Source: Phytophthora quininea (taxonomy: Eukaryota; Oomycota; Peronosporomycetes; Peronosporales; Peronosporaceae). Taken from it: a stretch of 64,000 bases of DNA. Both the position numbers and the translations under genes were made by a program. The number at the start of each line of letters is the position of its first letter. The stretch's first letter is position 1. Below are positions 11,863-22,454 of the stretch, piece by piece. The stretch lies in contig JAAVTG010000012.1 in the NCBI GenBank assembly GCA_011947345.1, forward strand, positions 62,001 to 126,000, read 5' to 3'. Under the pieces are notes generated by a model. It did no database searches and was not told where the DNA came from. It saw only the letters and a program-made list of their open reading frames with translations.

Positions 11863-12226
11863 AGCTTGAGTGTGAGTGCTGCATTTCGTTTGAAAGATGT
11901 GGCGGAAACGTTTGTATTGGTCAGAGAAGACGAGTCCAAAAGACAGCGGAAGTCCGTTAGTCGTGCGCGCACAACAGCCGAAAAGGTGTTAAAAGATGAA
12001 AGATTTCGTGCAGTAAATGCAACTCTGTGCTTGTCGTTCGTCGAGGACAATACGTTTACGCTTGCAACCGTAGTTAGCGACGATCCAATCAGGAAAGTTA
12101 ACTCCGCAATCGAGGTTGATAACAATCCGAACATCCATCATAGCAATTTGTGCTGTAATTGAGCTCGAGAGCCCACTCATTCTCAAGTTCGCTCACCACC
12201 GCTTAAGTCCGTCACTCGGTACTGTC

Positions 12227-12663
12227 ATGTGTCTTGCCTAGCTGCTGGTTTCCATCGCCGTGGAACAACGAAAGTGTCTCCTCCTCGGCATTGGATTTGT
12301 GTCAACACGGACCAAGAAGATGAACGTGGCTTTCTTGGGGCTTTCAAGCAATACTTTGAGAACAAGAAATTAGCTCAACTAGCCGCCCAAGAACTTAAGG
12401 CGGCGAAGATAAAGGCTTTCTTGACGGAGATGAAAGACAACGGTAACGTGAGAATTCCAGTCTTCAAGGCGTGGGCCCGCAAAGAAAACTCGTTATCTTG
12501 GTTTGACCGCACATATGGGTATGAATCTCTAGCTAATACCCTTCGCGGGAGTACACAATTTACCTCCAAGATGTCGGGAAGACCGACCTGTGGGCTTAAC
12601 AGCAGCTGGGTCGTGAAGGCTGTAACTTGCCAGAAATTCGAGCCACGACGTGCTTGCTGTTAA
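12227..12663 (+). pseudogene. Possible RXLR-type effector remnant
   Basis: A 144-codon open stretch with no in-frame ATG at its start (it opens at a GTG at 12229; the overlapping ATG at 12227 hits a stop after four codons). It encodes EDERGFLGAFKQYF, then a Lys/Ala-rich helix and AFLTEMKDNG, VFKAWARKEN and TYGYESLANTL. The acidic-R motif followed by an alpha-helical W/Y-bearing region resembles the C-terminal half of RXLR effectors. No signal peptide or RXLR is visible. It could also be an unrelated relic. Confidence 0.3.
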
Positions 12664-12919
12664 CTCGCGAAAATACCTCTCTGCTTGTCGACCCCGGGAC
12701 CAGTGACCGATTCATGGTGGTTGGAGAATGAACTTGTTGCGCACTCAAGCGACAGATTGCCAGGTTTACACGATGCCCAGTATAACATGCTAACGGGGAC
12801 AGTGCCCACGGAAGCATGTTACATTTTCGCCGTCCCCTAAACTGAAGAAAAGTGTCGCCGATGTTGTAGTCACGTGGGAAAACCGTCTCACCGCTCCCAG
12901 CACTGTTATCGTCCTCAAG

Positions 12920-13006
12920 ATGAACCTGCTACGTGTCGATGGCATTTGTGATTGCTGGTGTCCGAGCTACGTCGATCGACCACGACAAAGTCCAGCCATT
13001 TCCTGT
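12920..13006 (+). pseudogene. NLP N-terminal remnant
   Basis: The ATG at 12920 starts MNLL; with a one-base change of frame the next codons read as a hydrophobic signal segment (AFVIAGVRA) and then IDHDKVQPFP, the conserved start of mature oomycete NLPs. It stops within ten codons. It is the same gene type as the relic at 10071-10210, in opposite orientation. Confidence 0.5.
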
Positions 13007-13264
13007 ATTTCTTTTTCCCTGAAATCGATGCTCAACGAGACGGACGACTAGAACGTTAGGTCCAATGTCTCTGGTGTTAAATGTTTTGAATAGCTCATTA
13101 AACTTGTACTTGCCATCCTTTTCGGCACTGCCTTCGCCATGCGGTAACGTACGACGACAAAGACGACATTTTTCAGCTGTATCGTCCTTCGGAGTCCTGA
13201 CTCGCCGTCGACATTACCTTAGTAAAGTTTTTCTAAGGTAAAAAAATGCAATCTCGTATGTCTC

Positions 13265-13410
13265 AAGAACCCGCGCCAATTTCAATCTGAAGCACATTAG
13301 TGATAGTTCGGTCAAAAATCGGTTCGAAAATGAATTTAAAATTACCGTACCTCTCGAGAGTCTCGACGTCGGTGACTGATTCTGGTAAAAACAACTGAAG
13401 CAGCTTTACA
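13265..13410 (-). pseudogene. Weak NLP remnant
   Basis: On the minus strand LPESVTDVETLE followed by FKFIFEPIF resembles the segment after the NLP signal peptide (P-E-P-V-T, then a short FKP strand). The DNA around 13350-13395 is similar to 10075-10110 inside the other NLP relic. It is short and degraded, so the call is tentative. Confidence 0.33.
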
Positions 13411-13612
13411 TATTCTTTAAAAGACATATTGGTCTAGCTGGGTATTTTCCGGCTTGCTCATCTCAAGGATACCGACACTAACGTTCGCGTACATCGATCA
13501 AGTGCAAGCATGGATCGCGTACATTAAATGTGAGAAGAACGCAATTTTGGCCTTCTGGCAATCAGTTTCCAATTTGTTCTTGATATCCCAAGCCCAACCG
13601 CCCAAGGCAACG

Positions 13613-14086
13613 ATGCGCCTTGCCATTTTCGACATCGTTGCTGCTGCTATCGCTGCAAGTCTTGATGTCGCTGTGGGACTATCGACGAGAACCCCTCGCT
13701 CTGTCCAAGACAAAATTTGAGCAGCCATTTGGCGCGAGAAACTTGAGGATCACCAATGAAGAGCGCGTTGGGAACCTCGCCCCAGTGGACGACGAAATCA
13801 AGGCTCTAAGAGACACGTTGGCGAGGGAGCACATCGAGGCGAACAAAATCATCCAGCAAATCGACACCAACAAATGGACCCCGACAATGTCGCCGAAAAA
13901 TTAAAGATCATGGACAAAGAGGAGTTTGCGGCCAAAAAGGCGACCATGACTAGAGATCAACTCGAAAAAGAACAAGGAAAGCGCCAGTTCTTGTACCGCT
14001 ACTCTGAGCACTACGCCAAGGTGATAAAAAGAACAAACGAGCTGCTGCAACCAATTGGCTTAGTCCGACGAAACGGAATGGAGTGA
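13613..14086 (+). CDS. RXLR-EER effector candidate with WY-like C-terminus (two frame changes)
   Basis: The ATG at 13613 begins a hydrophobic signal peptide (MRLAIFDIVAAAIAASLDV). About 45 codons later, in the next frame, RNLR is followed five residues on by EER: the RXLR-EER host-targeting pattern at its usual distance. The C-terminal part is Lys/Glu-rich and helical, with NKW and later YRYSEHY, consistent with a WY fold; the stop is at 14084-14086. The frame changes near 13715 and again near 13870, and the two changes cancel. The second fits a one-base loss; the first needs a two-base loss or a one-base gain. It may therefore be an intact gene with sequencing errors or a recent pseudogene. 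The predicted product would be secreted and delivered into plant cells; its target is unknown. Confidence 0.62.
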
Positions 14087-14150
14087 TACCAACCGAATAA
14101 AAAAATCTCTGGATGCATCTCGGCTTGCTCGTGTTGAACCCCAACGTCTC

Positions 14151-14903
14151 AGTTGTTTTCGAAGTTTCTCTTCACTTCCGCTTGCCCGAAGAAACATTTG
14201 AAAGCACATCAGCTCGCAGTTTGCTGCAAATACCAACAAGTCCACGAGATCCACCGCACAGTACAGATTGTGCCCAATTAAACAAAAAAGCCTCGCTCAC
14301 AAAATATTGTTCCCCAGTTCAGAATGGTTGCTACAGACTGCTTCTCTTAGTACGAAGTCCGCTGTCGCTTTGCTCATTCTTTCTTCGAGCCACTGCACGA
14401 CTTCATCGGCATTGTTGGTTCGAGCGGCCTCGAGCATCATTTTGTGGTATGTGTCTCTATCTAGAAACTCGTCTGCCCAGCAAGTAAAACCCATTGACAA
14501 AGCTTCACTTCCAGCTAGCGTAGCAATTTGCTTCACAGATTCGTCAGGTCCGAACGACCGAGCTGACATAAAGGAGTACTCCGGCATAATATTCTTGTCA
14601 AGTCACCGGAGAAACGTGGAGCTTGCTGTTGGAGCCACTTTACACGGCAGAGCAACCACTGGTCCGGAGAGAGATCATTGTCATTTCTGTCGTTTCGACT
14701 AGCTTATAGGCCCGCCAAGCTCATCGTTCCACTTCAGCGTGCATGATCTGTCTTGAACAACCTTCAAAAGTACTTTAACATCGTAATAGTTCTCCGCTGT
14801 AATAACTGCGCGTTTCTTCAGAAACTCTTCCGAATACCTTTCTAGCACAGCAAAGGTGTGTTGTCGCGCGTAACCTTGTTTCGCAAGGTGCGCCCAACAC
14901 CAC
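14151..14903 (-). repeat. Inverted repeat, right copy
   Basis: Reverse-complement partner of 10280-11024. Identity ends abruptly at GTTGTTTTCGAAG on the left (14151) and at the CCAACACCAC stretch on the right (14903). It lies wholly within the ankyrin-type gene relic of this strand, which continues to 15495, so this copy is probably the ancestral one. Confidence 0.9.
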
Positions 14904-15495
14904 TTCAGGACATGGGTATGTCGCCTGTGCATTGCTAGATGAAACGCATTTTCCCAGTCCATCATGACCAAAGGCAAATAGGAAACCAGAACTCCAGGCT
15001 CTCCATTCAAGCACGCCTCAAAATCTGCCGCGTTTTCACAACAGGCGTCGTAAACTTCGTGATCGTCGCTGCAACAGTGTTTGCATTAATAGTTTTCGTC
15101 TTCATGACAGCTCTCAGCACCAAATTCACTGCTGTCGTTGGTTGTGGCGACCGCCACCATGACCCAGCGAAAGACGTGTGGATGTACCTCACCGCCGTCC
15201 AAGCAGGCGGTCTGATACCACTTGGAACTCTTGTGCCGCGCATGACCCGCTAGCCAATTCAGAACTGGTTCACTGCTGCCTTGGCGACAGGCCTCCATTA
15301 TAGCGTCGTCTCGATGTGCAAGACCAGATATTCGCCAAATTTGAGCTGAATATGAGGTGTTGCAAGGCCACGGAAGACAGGCACATAACGGAGTGATACG
15401 CTAACAGCTTTAGCAGTTGGAGGCCTCGGTTCTGCGCTGTAACTTGGCGTCCGGAAGCCTCGAAAATGATTGCAGCCTTCCACGCTGCACTTCAT
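14297..15495 (-). pseudogene. Ankyrin-repeat-type protein gene, frame broken
   Basis: Minus-strand gene starting at ATG 15495 with MKCSVEGCNHFRGF, the same N-terminal motif seen at 19381. Then come repeats of the form A-C-R-Q-G and LNWLA, a W-C-W-A-H-L segment, VLERYSEEFL, and a last repeat YHKMMLEAARTNNADEVVQWLE ending at 14297. The alternating L-x-x-A-x-x-x-G-x-x-x-x-V-x-W-L pattern is that of the ankyrin-like repeat proteins common in Phytophthora. At least three frame changes and stops interrupt it; some may be sequencing errors. Its 3' half was copied in inverted orientation to 10280-11024. Confidence 0.6.
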
Positions 15496-15643
15496 CTTGC
15501 TGAGCTTTTCGTTTTGTGGGTCGGGATCAGATGGTGTTGTGGAGCGTCCCACACCGTGTCCTACATATCCCATACTCAGTTCAAGTGTATTTGTTACCGC
15601 CAATTTTCATTCTCAAACAAATTGGCGCCAAGAGCAACGAAGG

Positions 15644-16500
15644 ATGAACTACGGCGGCTACGAAGCGTACGGCAACGACGACTACAGCTCCGGCGGGGAG
15701 GCTTCATGTCCAGCCAGCCTTCTGGCAGTCAGACGACTCCCAGCAAGCGCAGCGGCGGCGCGCAGAGCATCCTGCCGGTGACTATCAAGCAGCTGCAGAC
15801 CTTGAGTGCTTCTGCGGACGACGATGCACTGCGTCTAGACGGCCAGGAGGTCCACACAGTGCGACTTCTTGGCCTGCTGACGTCGCTGACGCCTCACTCC
15901 ACCAACCTGCGCTTCCAATTGGACGACGGGTCGGGTGTTTTTGACTGCCAGTACTTTGTGACTGGCGATGATGCCGATGCCAGTGAAGGAGAGATGAACC
16001 GACTGCGAGAGGGCAGCTACGTGCGCGTAGTGGGGAAACTCCGGTCCTTCCAGGGCAAATACAGCCTGTCTTGCTTCAATGTGACTCCCGTGGAGGACAT
16101 GAACGAGCTGACGCACCACTTCCTGGACGTCATATACGTGCACTGCTACAACTCCAAGGGACCGCTCAACAGCGGTACACAAGACGTGAAAATGACGTCG
16201 TTTAACACGCCAACGAAAACGGAGAGTGGCGGCTGGAACCAGCCGAGCGCCACGGGAGGATTCGGTGGAGGAGCACTGGACTACGGCATGATGGACTCCA
16301 ACTTCTCCCCCGATCAAAAAGCTATCTTGGACGTGCTGGGAACTTGCACGACGGACCATGGACTCAAGGTCGACCAGATCTTTAATAGCTTGAGTGGACA
16401 GATGAGCGAGCAGCAGCTCCGCAGCGCGCTGAACTACCTGACGAGTGAGGGGCATGTGTACTCGACCATTGACGAAGATCACTTCAAGCGTACCGCGTAG
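15644..16500 (+). CDS. RPA2: Replication protein A 32-kDa subunit
   Basis: Single-stranded-DNA-binding RPA complex, middle subunit, nuclear. The N-terminus MNYGGYEAYGNDDYSSGG matches the Gly/Tyr/Ser-rich phosphorylated N-terminus of RPA32. The OB fold follows (LPVTIKQLQTLS, VRLLGLLTSLTPHSTNLRF, SYVRVVGKLRSFQGKYSL, VEDMNELTHHFLDVI). The C-terminal winged helix at about residues 215-285 (FSPDQKAILDVLG, MSEQQLRSALNYL) binds repair proteins in other eukaryotes. One base is missing near 15700 (GGGGAGGC), separating the first 18 codons from the rest. Because the gene is essential and otherwise perfectly conserved, a sequencing error is likely. Corrected length is about 285 residues. It is convergent with the mitochondrial carrier, whose stop lies about 170 bases downstream. 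Confidence 0.93.
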
Positions 16501-16672
16501 ATCTGCCATGTTAGAGAGAAAGTTTCTCGCACCTCCCTAACTAATTAGTCCTCCTCAAAAAGTGTTGCATGGTTTCCACGCATCAAACCAGTTGACGGAG
16601 AGTTCAGCGTGCTGTTTATTTCGTAGTGGTCTATTGTATACGCTTTATTCAAAACTGGTTGCCAGCGTCCTG

Positions 16673-17686
16673 TCATTCCATGTCAAAGTCATCCAGGTCG
16701 CCGTTGAAGAACGTGTGTTTGATAGTCTCGTAGACGCCAAAGCAGATGCCCGTGGTCGGCATAATCGCCATCGTACGAGCCGAAGCTCCTTTCCAGAGTA
16801 CGGCAGGTCCTTCCCTCCGTACAGACTTCACCAGACAATGGCGCAGTCCAAAGTATTTTTGTGCTTTCCTGCGTCATGAGACACACAGTGATCACATCCA
16901 GCGGGTTGGTCAAGAACGCCGACATGCCTCCAGCCACCGCACCAACGGCCAGCGACTCTGCAGAATTCAGCGGACGCTCCACTTCGTTCGCCACCAAATA
17001 CTGGTGGTATCTGTGCTTGATGGTCTCGTAGAACAGGAACGAGAAGGCCGAGAAGAACGTGTCTACACTCAGACACGCCGAGTATCCGACATAAAGTCCC
17101 TTAACTCCTTCCGACCGCACGATCGACATTGCAGCATGCAGTGTCCCCTTGTAATTTTGCGTGTACTTGACGACTCCTCCACTGGCGTTGCGAGGGTTGC
17201 GCCCCAGTTGCAACCTGCTCTTGATCACTTCAGATGGCACAGAGATCAACGAGATGATGGCTTCACTAGCTGCTCCAGCTAAGAAATAGACCACTCCGCG
17301 GTGCTTCTCTGACACTGCAGGAGCTGCCGTGGCCTTGAGCGTCTCGTACGTGCCAAAGTACATGGCTGCACAGACTGGAGACGCCAACAGCGTCGTGCTG
17401 AGGCCGCCGAAGTAGCCTCGGAAGCCTTCTTCCTTGAGGATGGTCCGTACTGACCGTAGAATCCCGCTGTACTTGGGCGTGGGGCGGTTCTGGATCTTCA
17501 TACGCAAGTTGATGACTTCCAAAGGATGCACCACCGAATCCGCCACCACGCCGGCCACTGCACCCGAACAGAGCGCACGCACAGCAGGGAAACAGCCACA
17601 GCAGCAGACGTGGCTGTCACGGACGTCGAGCCGCTGCGAAGGCTGCTGCAGGTCATGACGCCCGGCAGCGGAGCCGAAGCGGTCAT
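16673..17686 (-). CDS. Mitochondrial carrier, S-adenosylmethionine-carrier-like
   Basis: Inner-membrane solute carrier with three repeats, each bearing the P-x-[DE]-x-x-x-x-[RK] signature: HPLEVINLRMK, VPSEVIKSRLQ and NPLDVITVCLM. The VPSEV form of repeat two is typical of SAM carriers (SLC25A26/PET8 type), but assignment by motif alone is moderate. The frame changes near 16858 (a run of A on the coding strand one base short); the continued frame reads VRREGPAVLWKG and CFGVYETIKHTF and stops at 16673. A second apparent loss near 17590 separates the likely ATG at 17686 (MTASAPLPGV) from the first transmembrane helix. Both fit single-base sequencing errors in a conserved gene. Confidence 0.82.
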
Positions 17687-17741
17687 GGATAGCGGAGACT
17701 TGTCGAGCAAGAGAGGGAGTGACCTTGGAGCTCCTGGCCAC

Positions 17742-19378
17742 AGGTTTTCGGGAACATTAGACGGAGAAATTGTAGGTAGTATAGTGAAGGCAAATGAAAC
17801 GAACGTTTTTCTGGATCGATGCGCGTAGAAAGGGCTTCTTCAAGTGGACGGTTTGGCGCGTTGGGGACACTTGCCAGGTTGAAATTGTCCACCTGAAACC
17901 GTTACTTGGAGACAATCAACGGACATCGAGGAAGCTTTCATCGAGAGCGGTATCGTCGTATCAACTGAAGGTCTCCTTTGAAGGCGCTGACGCATGACCA
18001 ACGAAGAAGGAGACAACGCTGGACGAAGAGACGACGGCACGGCCTTCCATGAGCAAAGCACTGTAGCTGCTTCCTGGCAGCAGTTTGATGTGCCTGCGAG
18101 GAAGCTTCCAAGTGCAGTTGTGGTTGCAATCGTGGCCACGAGCGAGTCTGCACCACCGAGTCTGGTGGTGCTGATCAATTTGGTGGCAGTTCAGCAAAGG
18201 TGCAGCGTCGGGGCTCCTACAAATCGGAACCCCAGTTCGAGACAACAACAGCGGAGTATGCATGCAACTTGAGAAAAGTGTGCTTGGCGAAAGCTGGCAC
18301 CCGGCGACTACTGCAACGAGAGCAGAAGCCTACAACGCTGCCGTCGCCATCGCCGTCGCCATCGCCGTCGCCGTCGCCACGCACAGCATGCGGTAAGGCT
18401 GGGCAAGTTCGGCACACAAGTGTCCAGGCAATTCTGAATGTAGGTCGCTTGGGGCGCAATCGCCTCGTAAACCGAAAGTCATCGGCTTCATCTTCTTCTT
18501 TGCCAATGGGCCGGAAGAACTCTCGTGCAGGGGTCGCTGGGCTTCTTCTCCTTGATCTTCATGCAGGTGGGTCCAACGTCGTTGCCACAACCACTTCCGT
18601 TTCATTTTCATGCGCGGCGCCAAGTAGCCGCTAACTTAAAACATTTTCCCACCTCCCTTTCCTCCTACACTTTTCCTCCACACTTCATCTCCGCAATAGT
18701 ATACCCTCCACACCAAACGCGGCATTTGTTTGTCGCCTTCCTTTGCTTTCTTCTTCACATGCCCAGCGGACACTGTCCTGGAGCTGGCAGGCGTCGACTG
18801 AGTCTCGTGGGCGGTTCCTTGCAGAGCCCCTTCCTCTCTCTGTGCTCGGTAAAGTCCGTGGCCTGCTGTCGACACAGCACCGGACACGGCGGGGGCGGCC
18901 CCAGCCCGTCAAAGTCAAAGTCCTGCGGCTGCTCCTGTTTGTCCTGCTCTGCTCTGCACGCTTGACACTGTCCTCCTGGGGCCTGCAGACACTGGCAGCA
19001 GCTCCGGTCGGTCGATAATGTCCCTTCACGCATCTCGCAGAGACTCCTGAACGGTCCAATGGGACAATCTCCCCGGACTGATGACGCTGGCGAGGCTAGC
19101 TGCGAGACACGATGGATGAGGCCTGGACTTGGAGCTCGTGCCCTTGCTTGACGCTGTTGAACCGCCCTCCTCCAGCCGTGCCTGACGAGTTCAGATGTGC
19201 ACGACAGGCTGCGGAATCGCAAAAATGAAAACACCAACATTCTCAAATACTTGATATTTGTATGAGTACTAGTCCTGACCAGTTTGTGTGTCTTACACGA
19301 TATACATTGACCTAACTGAGAATCAACCCTGACTAAAATCTGACTTTGGTACTTCCATTTCGGATCAACCCTGAAGTG
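17742..19378. other. Intergenic region with hexanucleotide microsatellite
   Basis: About 1.6 kb between the carrier and the next ankyrin relic. Overlapping open stretches exist on both strands (for example minus 18755-19537) but lack conserved motifs and look like chance frames in GC-rich DNA. At 18339-18379 there is a CGCCAT/CGCCGT microsatellite of about seven hexamers. Confidence 0.6.
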
Positions 19379-19380
19379 CT

Positions 19381-20334
19381 GTGTGGAAGGCTGCAAACAC
19401 CTGCGAGGCTTCCGGAGACCAACGTATCTGCCGGTTCCACAGCCTCCAGTTGCTGCAATTATCCCCGCTCTACTCCGATACATCTCCTCATTCGACGGTA
19501 TCGACACCACGACCCTCATTGCCAGCAAAATCAGCAAGTATATCGATCTCGCGCCTCGTATCGACTCGCTAGTCGACGCTTGCCGTCAAGGCTGCAGTGA
19601 AGAAACACTCGACTGGCTGGGAATTCATCTGTGGCACAAGAGTCCGCCATAGTACCAAACTGCCTGCTTCGACGCCGGTGAGGATCATCCGCACAATGGG
19701 CCATGCAGCGAGCCCAGCCCCGATCCCCAGAGCCTTTGACAGCAGCCAATTTGGTGCTGGCAGCAGCTCTAGGAGACAAAGAGATCGACCCCAACACCAT
19801 TTTGTGGATTGCGCAGGTGGTGACAAAGTTGTGCCCAATAAACTTCCCAGAGCCTGAGAGTGTTCTGTTTCTTGACGCGTGTTACGACGGAGAACCAGTC
19901 GGTGTTTTAGAGTGAATGGCCTCTCACATTCCTGTGATCTACATGAACTGGGGGCAGGCATTTACCGTTGGGATGCAGGGGGTCACACACTTTGGAGTGG
20001 CTTTGGTCACACCTGGAGAAAAGAGCGGCATCAAACAGCACACATTTGCCGCACTAGAAACAGTTTTGCTCTTGTCCCTCTGCTTCTGCTTGAAAGGTAG
20101 GGTATTAGAACCGCTGCGACTGGCACTGCGAGGAACATGCGCATTCTTCGACAGGCAAATGTTAAGCAGCTGGTCATTAATCCCGACAGGAAAAGCTTCA
20201 ACTGGGTGCTTGAACGCAATCTGTACGAAGCGAGCAGTCTCGTCAAGGTGCTGCGAGGTTTTGCGAAAGCAAACACGGACCACTTGACTGCCATGGAAAT
20301 CCTTTTAGAGGTTATTGAGCAACGGGGTTATTAA
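19381..20334 (+). pseudogene. Ankyrin-repeat-type protein relic
   Basis: Same family as 14297-15495, on the opposite strand. It opens with W/MEGCKHLRGFRRPTYLP, then a first repeat LVDACRQGCSEETLDWLGIHLW, later HTFAALE and VKQLVINPDRKSFNWVLERN, and ends ALTAMEILLEVIEQRGY-like near 20334. Three or more frame changes. It lies directly upstream of an FBT transporter and NLP-A, the same association seen elsewhere in the window. Confidence 0.55.
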
Positions 20335-20664
20335 ATAGTCAGTCGTACCTCGTCCAGCAGAGGAGCGTACAACACATCAGAAGGCGCTGGAAGTTCGGCG
20401 AGGTTACTGCAACGAGTTGAGTGGATCAGATCAGCGGGCTGCGTCATTGTGACACGCTTTATTCATGGCCTCACCTCCACGTTACCATGTCAACCTGGTT
20501 TGCACACGTGAGTTACGCACGGACTGCGTATAACGTAAGGACTATCCCCATTGTATCGCACTTTCCGATCCCAGCTGCTCGTCGCTTTTTACTGTGAAAG
20601 ATTCGTCTCGTGCACAAACACCAACTCACTCTTCAGTTTACTGCGACGACAACAAGCGAGCAAG

Positions 20665-22311
20665 ATGAAGTGGTTCCGTACCGACAACACCGCGCAGTGC
20701 GAGTGTTCGTACGTGAAAGAAGAGTTCACACCCAAGACACCCAAGGACTTGGAAGCGGATGCAGCGCAAGGAAGAGATCAACGTCTTTAGCAAGAAACAC
20801 GTCGGTCTGGTGGCTCAGGTCATGGTGGTGGGTCTCTTTATTGGAGCATTGCCGTCCACGGTCTACCCGTTCATCCAAGTGTATCTCAACGCCAGTGGGG
20901 CTCAAGTGATCACCGCTTCGACGCTCATCCTCCTGCCATGGACTTTTAGAGCGTTTTTCGGAGCTCTCTCCGACTGCTTCCCGATGTTCGGCTACCGTCG
21001 TCGGCCTTACATGGTTATCGGCTGGACCATCTCTGTTGCTATGCTTCTCACGATGGCGTTCATGGAGGTCGGCGAGCCGTTCTTCGTGAATCCGACGGAC
21101 CGTTTGGTCTCACCAAAGGACTATACGCCTGAAATTGAAGCGAGACTGAACCGTGATGCTCCTTCGAAAGCTGGTCGCTATGTATTCCTGATGATGTTTA
21201 CAGCTTGTGGATATGTGTTGGCAAGTGTGAGTGTCGATGGTTTGGTGGTGGAAGTGGCGCAACAAGAACCATTGGAGACACGGGGGCGAACGCAGTCCAC
21301 GATGAACGCAGCGTTGGTGTTCACTGGCGCTTTGGGTCAAGCACTTGTGGGCTTTGCTTTCAACGGAGTGGAGTACGGCGGATCGTTCGAGTTCTCTCTC
21401 ACCTTCCCGCAGCTTATGCTGATGCTCGCTATCTGCGCTGCTCCGATTATTCCTGTGTCGTGGTTCTTCGTGGAAGAAACATCCAAACCTGCTGTGTCGT
21501 TTTCAAAGTACGTGGGCCAGTTTTGGCAAGCCATGAAGACCCGCGCAGTCTACCAGTTCGTCTTTTACTCATTTTTCAGCGGCATTTTTGCTAGTTTCTC
21601 GTTCACTGCAATGACTCCAGTGCAGCTTTACATGGTGGGAGTCACTGCCGTCAACAACGCTCTGAGCGACATGATCGGAAGCATGTTGTGCTTCAGCGCA
21701 TTTGTCATCATCGGCAAGTACGGCCTTGGATGGAATTGGCGAGTGATCACGGTCAGTATTGGCGTTCTGGTGCTAGTTCTTGACAGTGTCTTCGCGTTCA
21801 TCACGATCTGGGATGTGTTTCGAAGTCAGTGGTTCTGGCTCGGCCTCCCATTGTGATCATCGTCCCATTCTACATTCATCACCTCATCTGCAGCTTTGTG
21901 GCTGTGGAATTGATCGACGAAGGTCGAGAGGGAGCGATGTTCGGCCTGCTGATCAGTGTCAACACTATTGCGAATCCATTTGCGACCACATTGACCCGAA
22001 TCGTCGATGGTTATTGGGACTTCAGCAACGAGCGGATCCAGATCGACGACGACTCTGTGCGACTGGATATCACCAAAGCCATGCTGCTGATGTACGGCAT
22101 GACGATTGTGTCGTGGCTGTTCCTGTTCCTCCTACCGAGACAGAAGACGGAGGTGCAGGAATTGAAGCGATCCGGCGGTTCGAATTCACTGTGTGGCGCT
22201 CTTACTGTTGCATATTTGAGCTTCGCGCTCGTGTGGTCCATTGCATGCAACGTCCTGGCGATTATCCCTAGTACGAGCTGCCTCGTGATCGCTGGCGGCA
22301 AAGGATGCTAG
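20665..22311 (+). CDS. BT1/FBT-family membrane transporter (two small frame breaks)
   Basis: About 550 codons from ATG 20665 to the stop at 22309. BT1 signatures: LPWTFRAFFGALSD, MFGYRRRPY, DGLVVEVAQQEP, FAFNGVEYGG, WDVFRSQWFWLG and the tail SCLVIAGGKGC; about twelve hydrophobic segments. Two breaks: GGAAGAGATC near 20775 lacks two bases present in the paralog (GGAAGAGAGATC), and CTCCCATTG near 21850 lacks one C. The coding sequence is almost identical to the minus-strand gene at 55949-57597, but flanks and the first roughly 14 codons differ. Its 3' end faces NLP-A. Confidence 0.86.
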
Positions 22312-22454
22312 CAATGAAATAAAACTGCTGCCGTCTGGACAAGACCGCTAGAGCTAGATGTTAGCCTTTGAATCTTTTAACCATCGATCAAATTGGGAAG
22401 AATCCTGTTTGTGTGCAGCTGGGGGTTAACAGCGCCTGGTAAAGCAAAAAGTAT

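Noticed and set aside
15835..16509. 224-codon minus-strand open frame opposite RPA2
   Set aside because: It is the shadow of the strongly conserved RPA2 frame; no motif of its own.
18755..19537. 260-codon minus-strand open frame
   Set aside because: No recognisable motif, low-complexity Cys/Pro/Arg composition, overlaps other frames and the ankyrin relic on the opposite strand.
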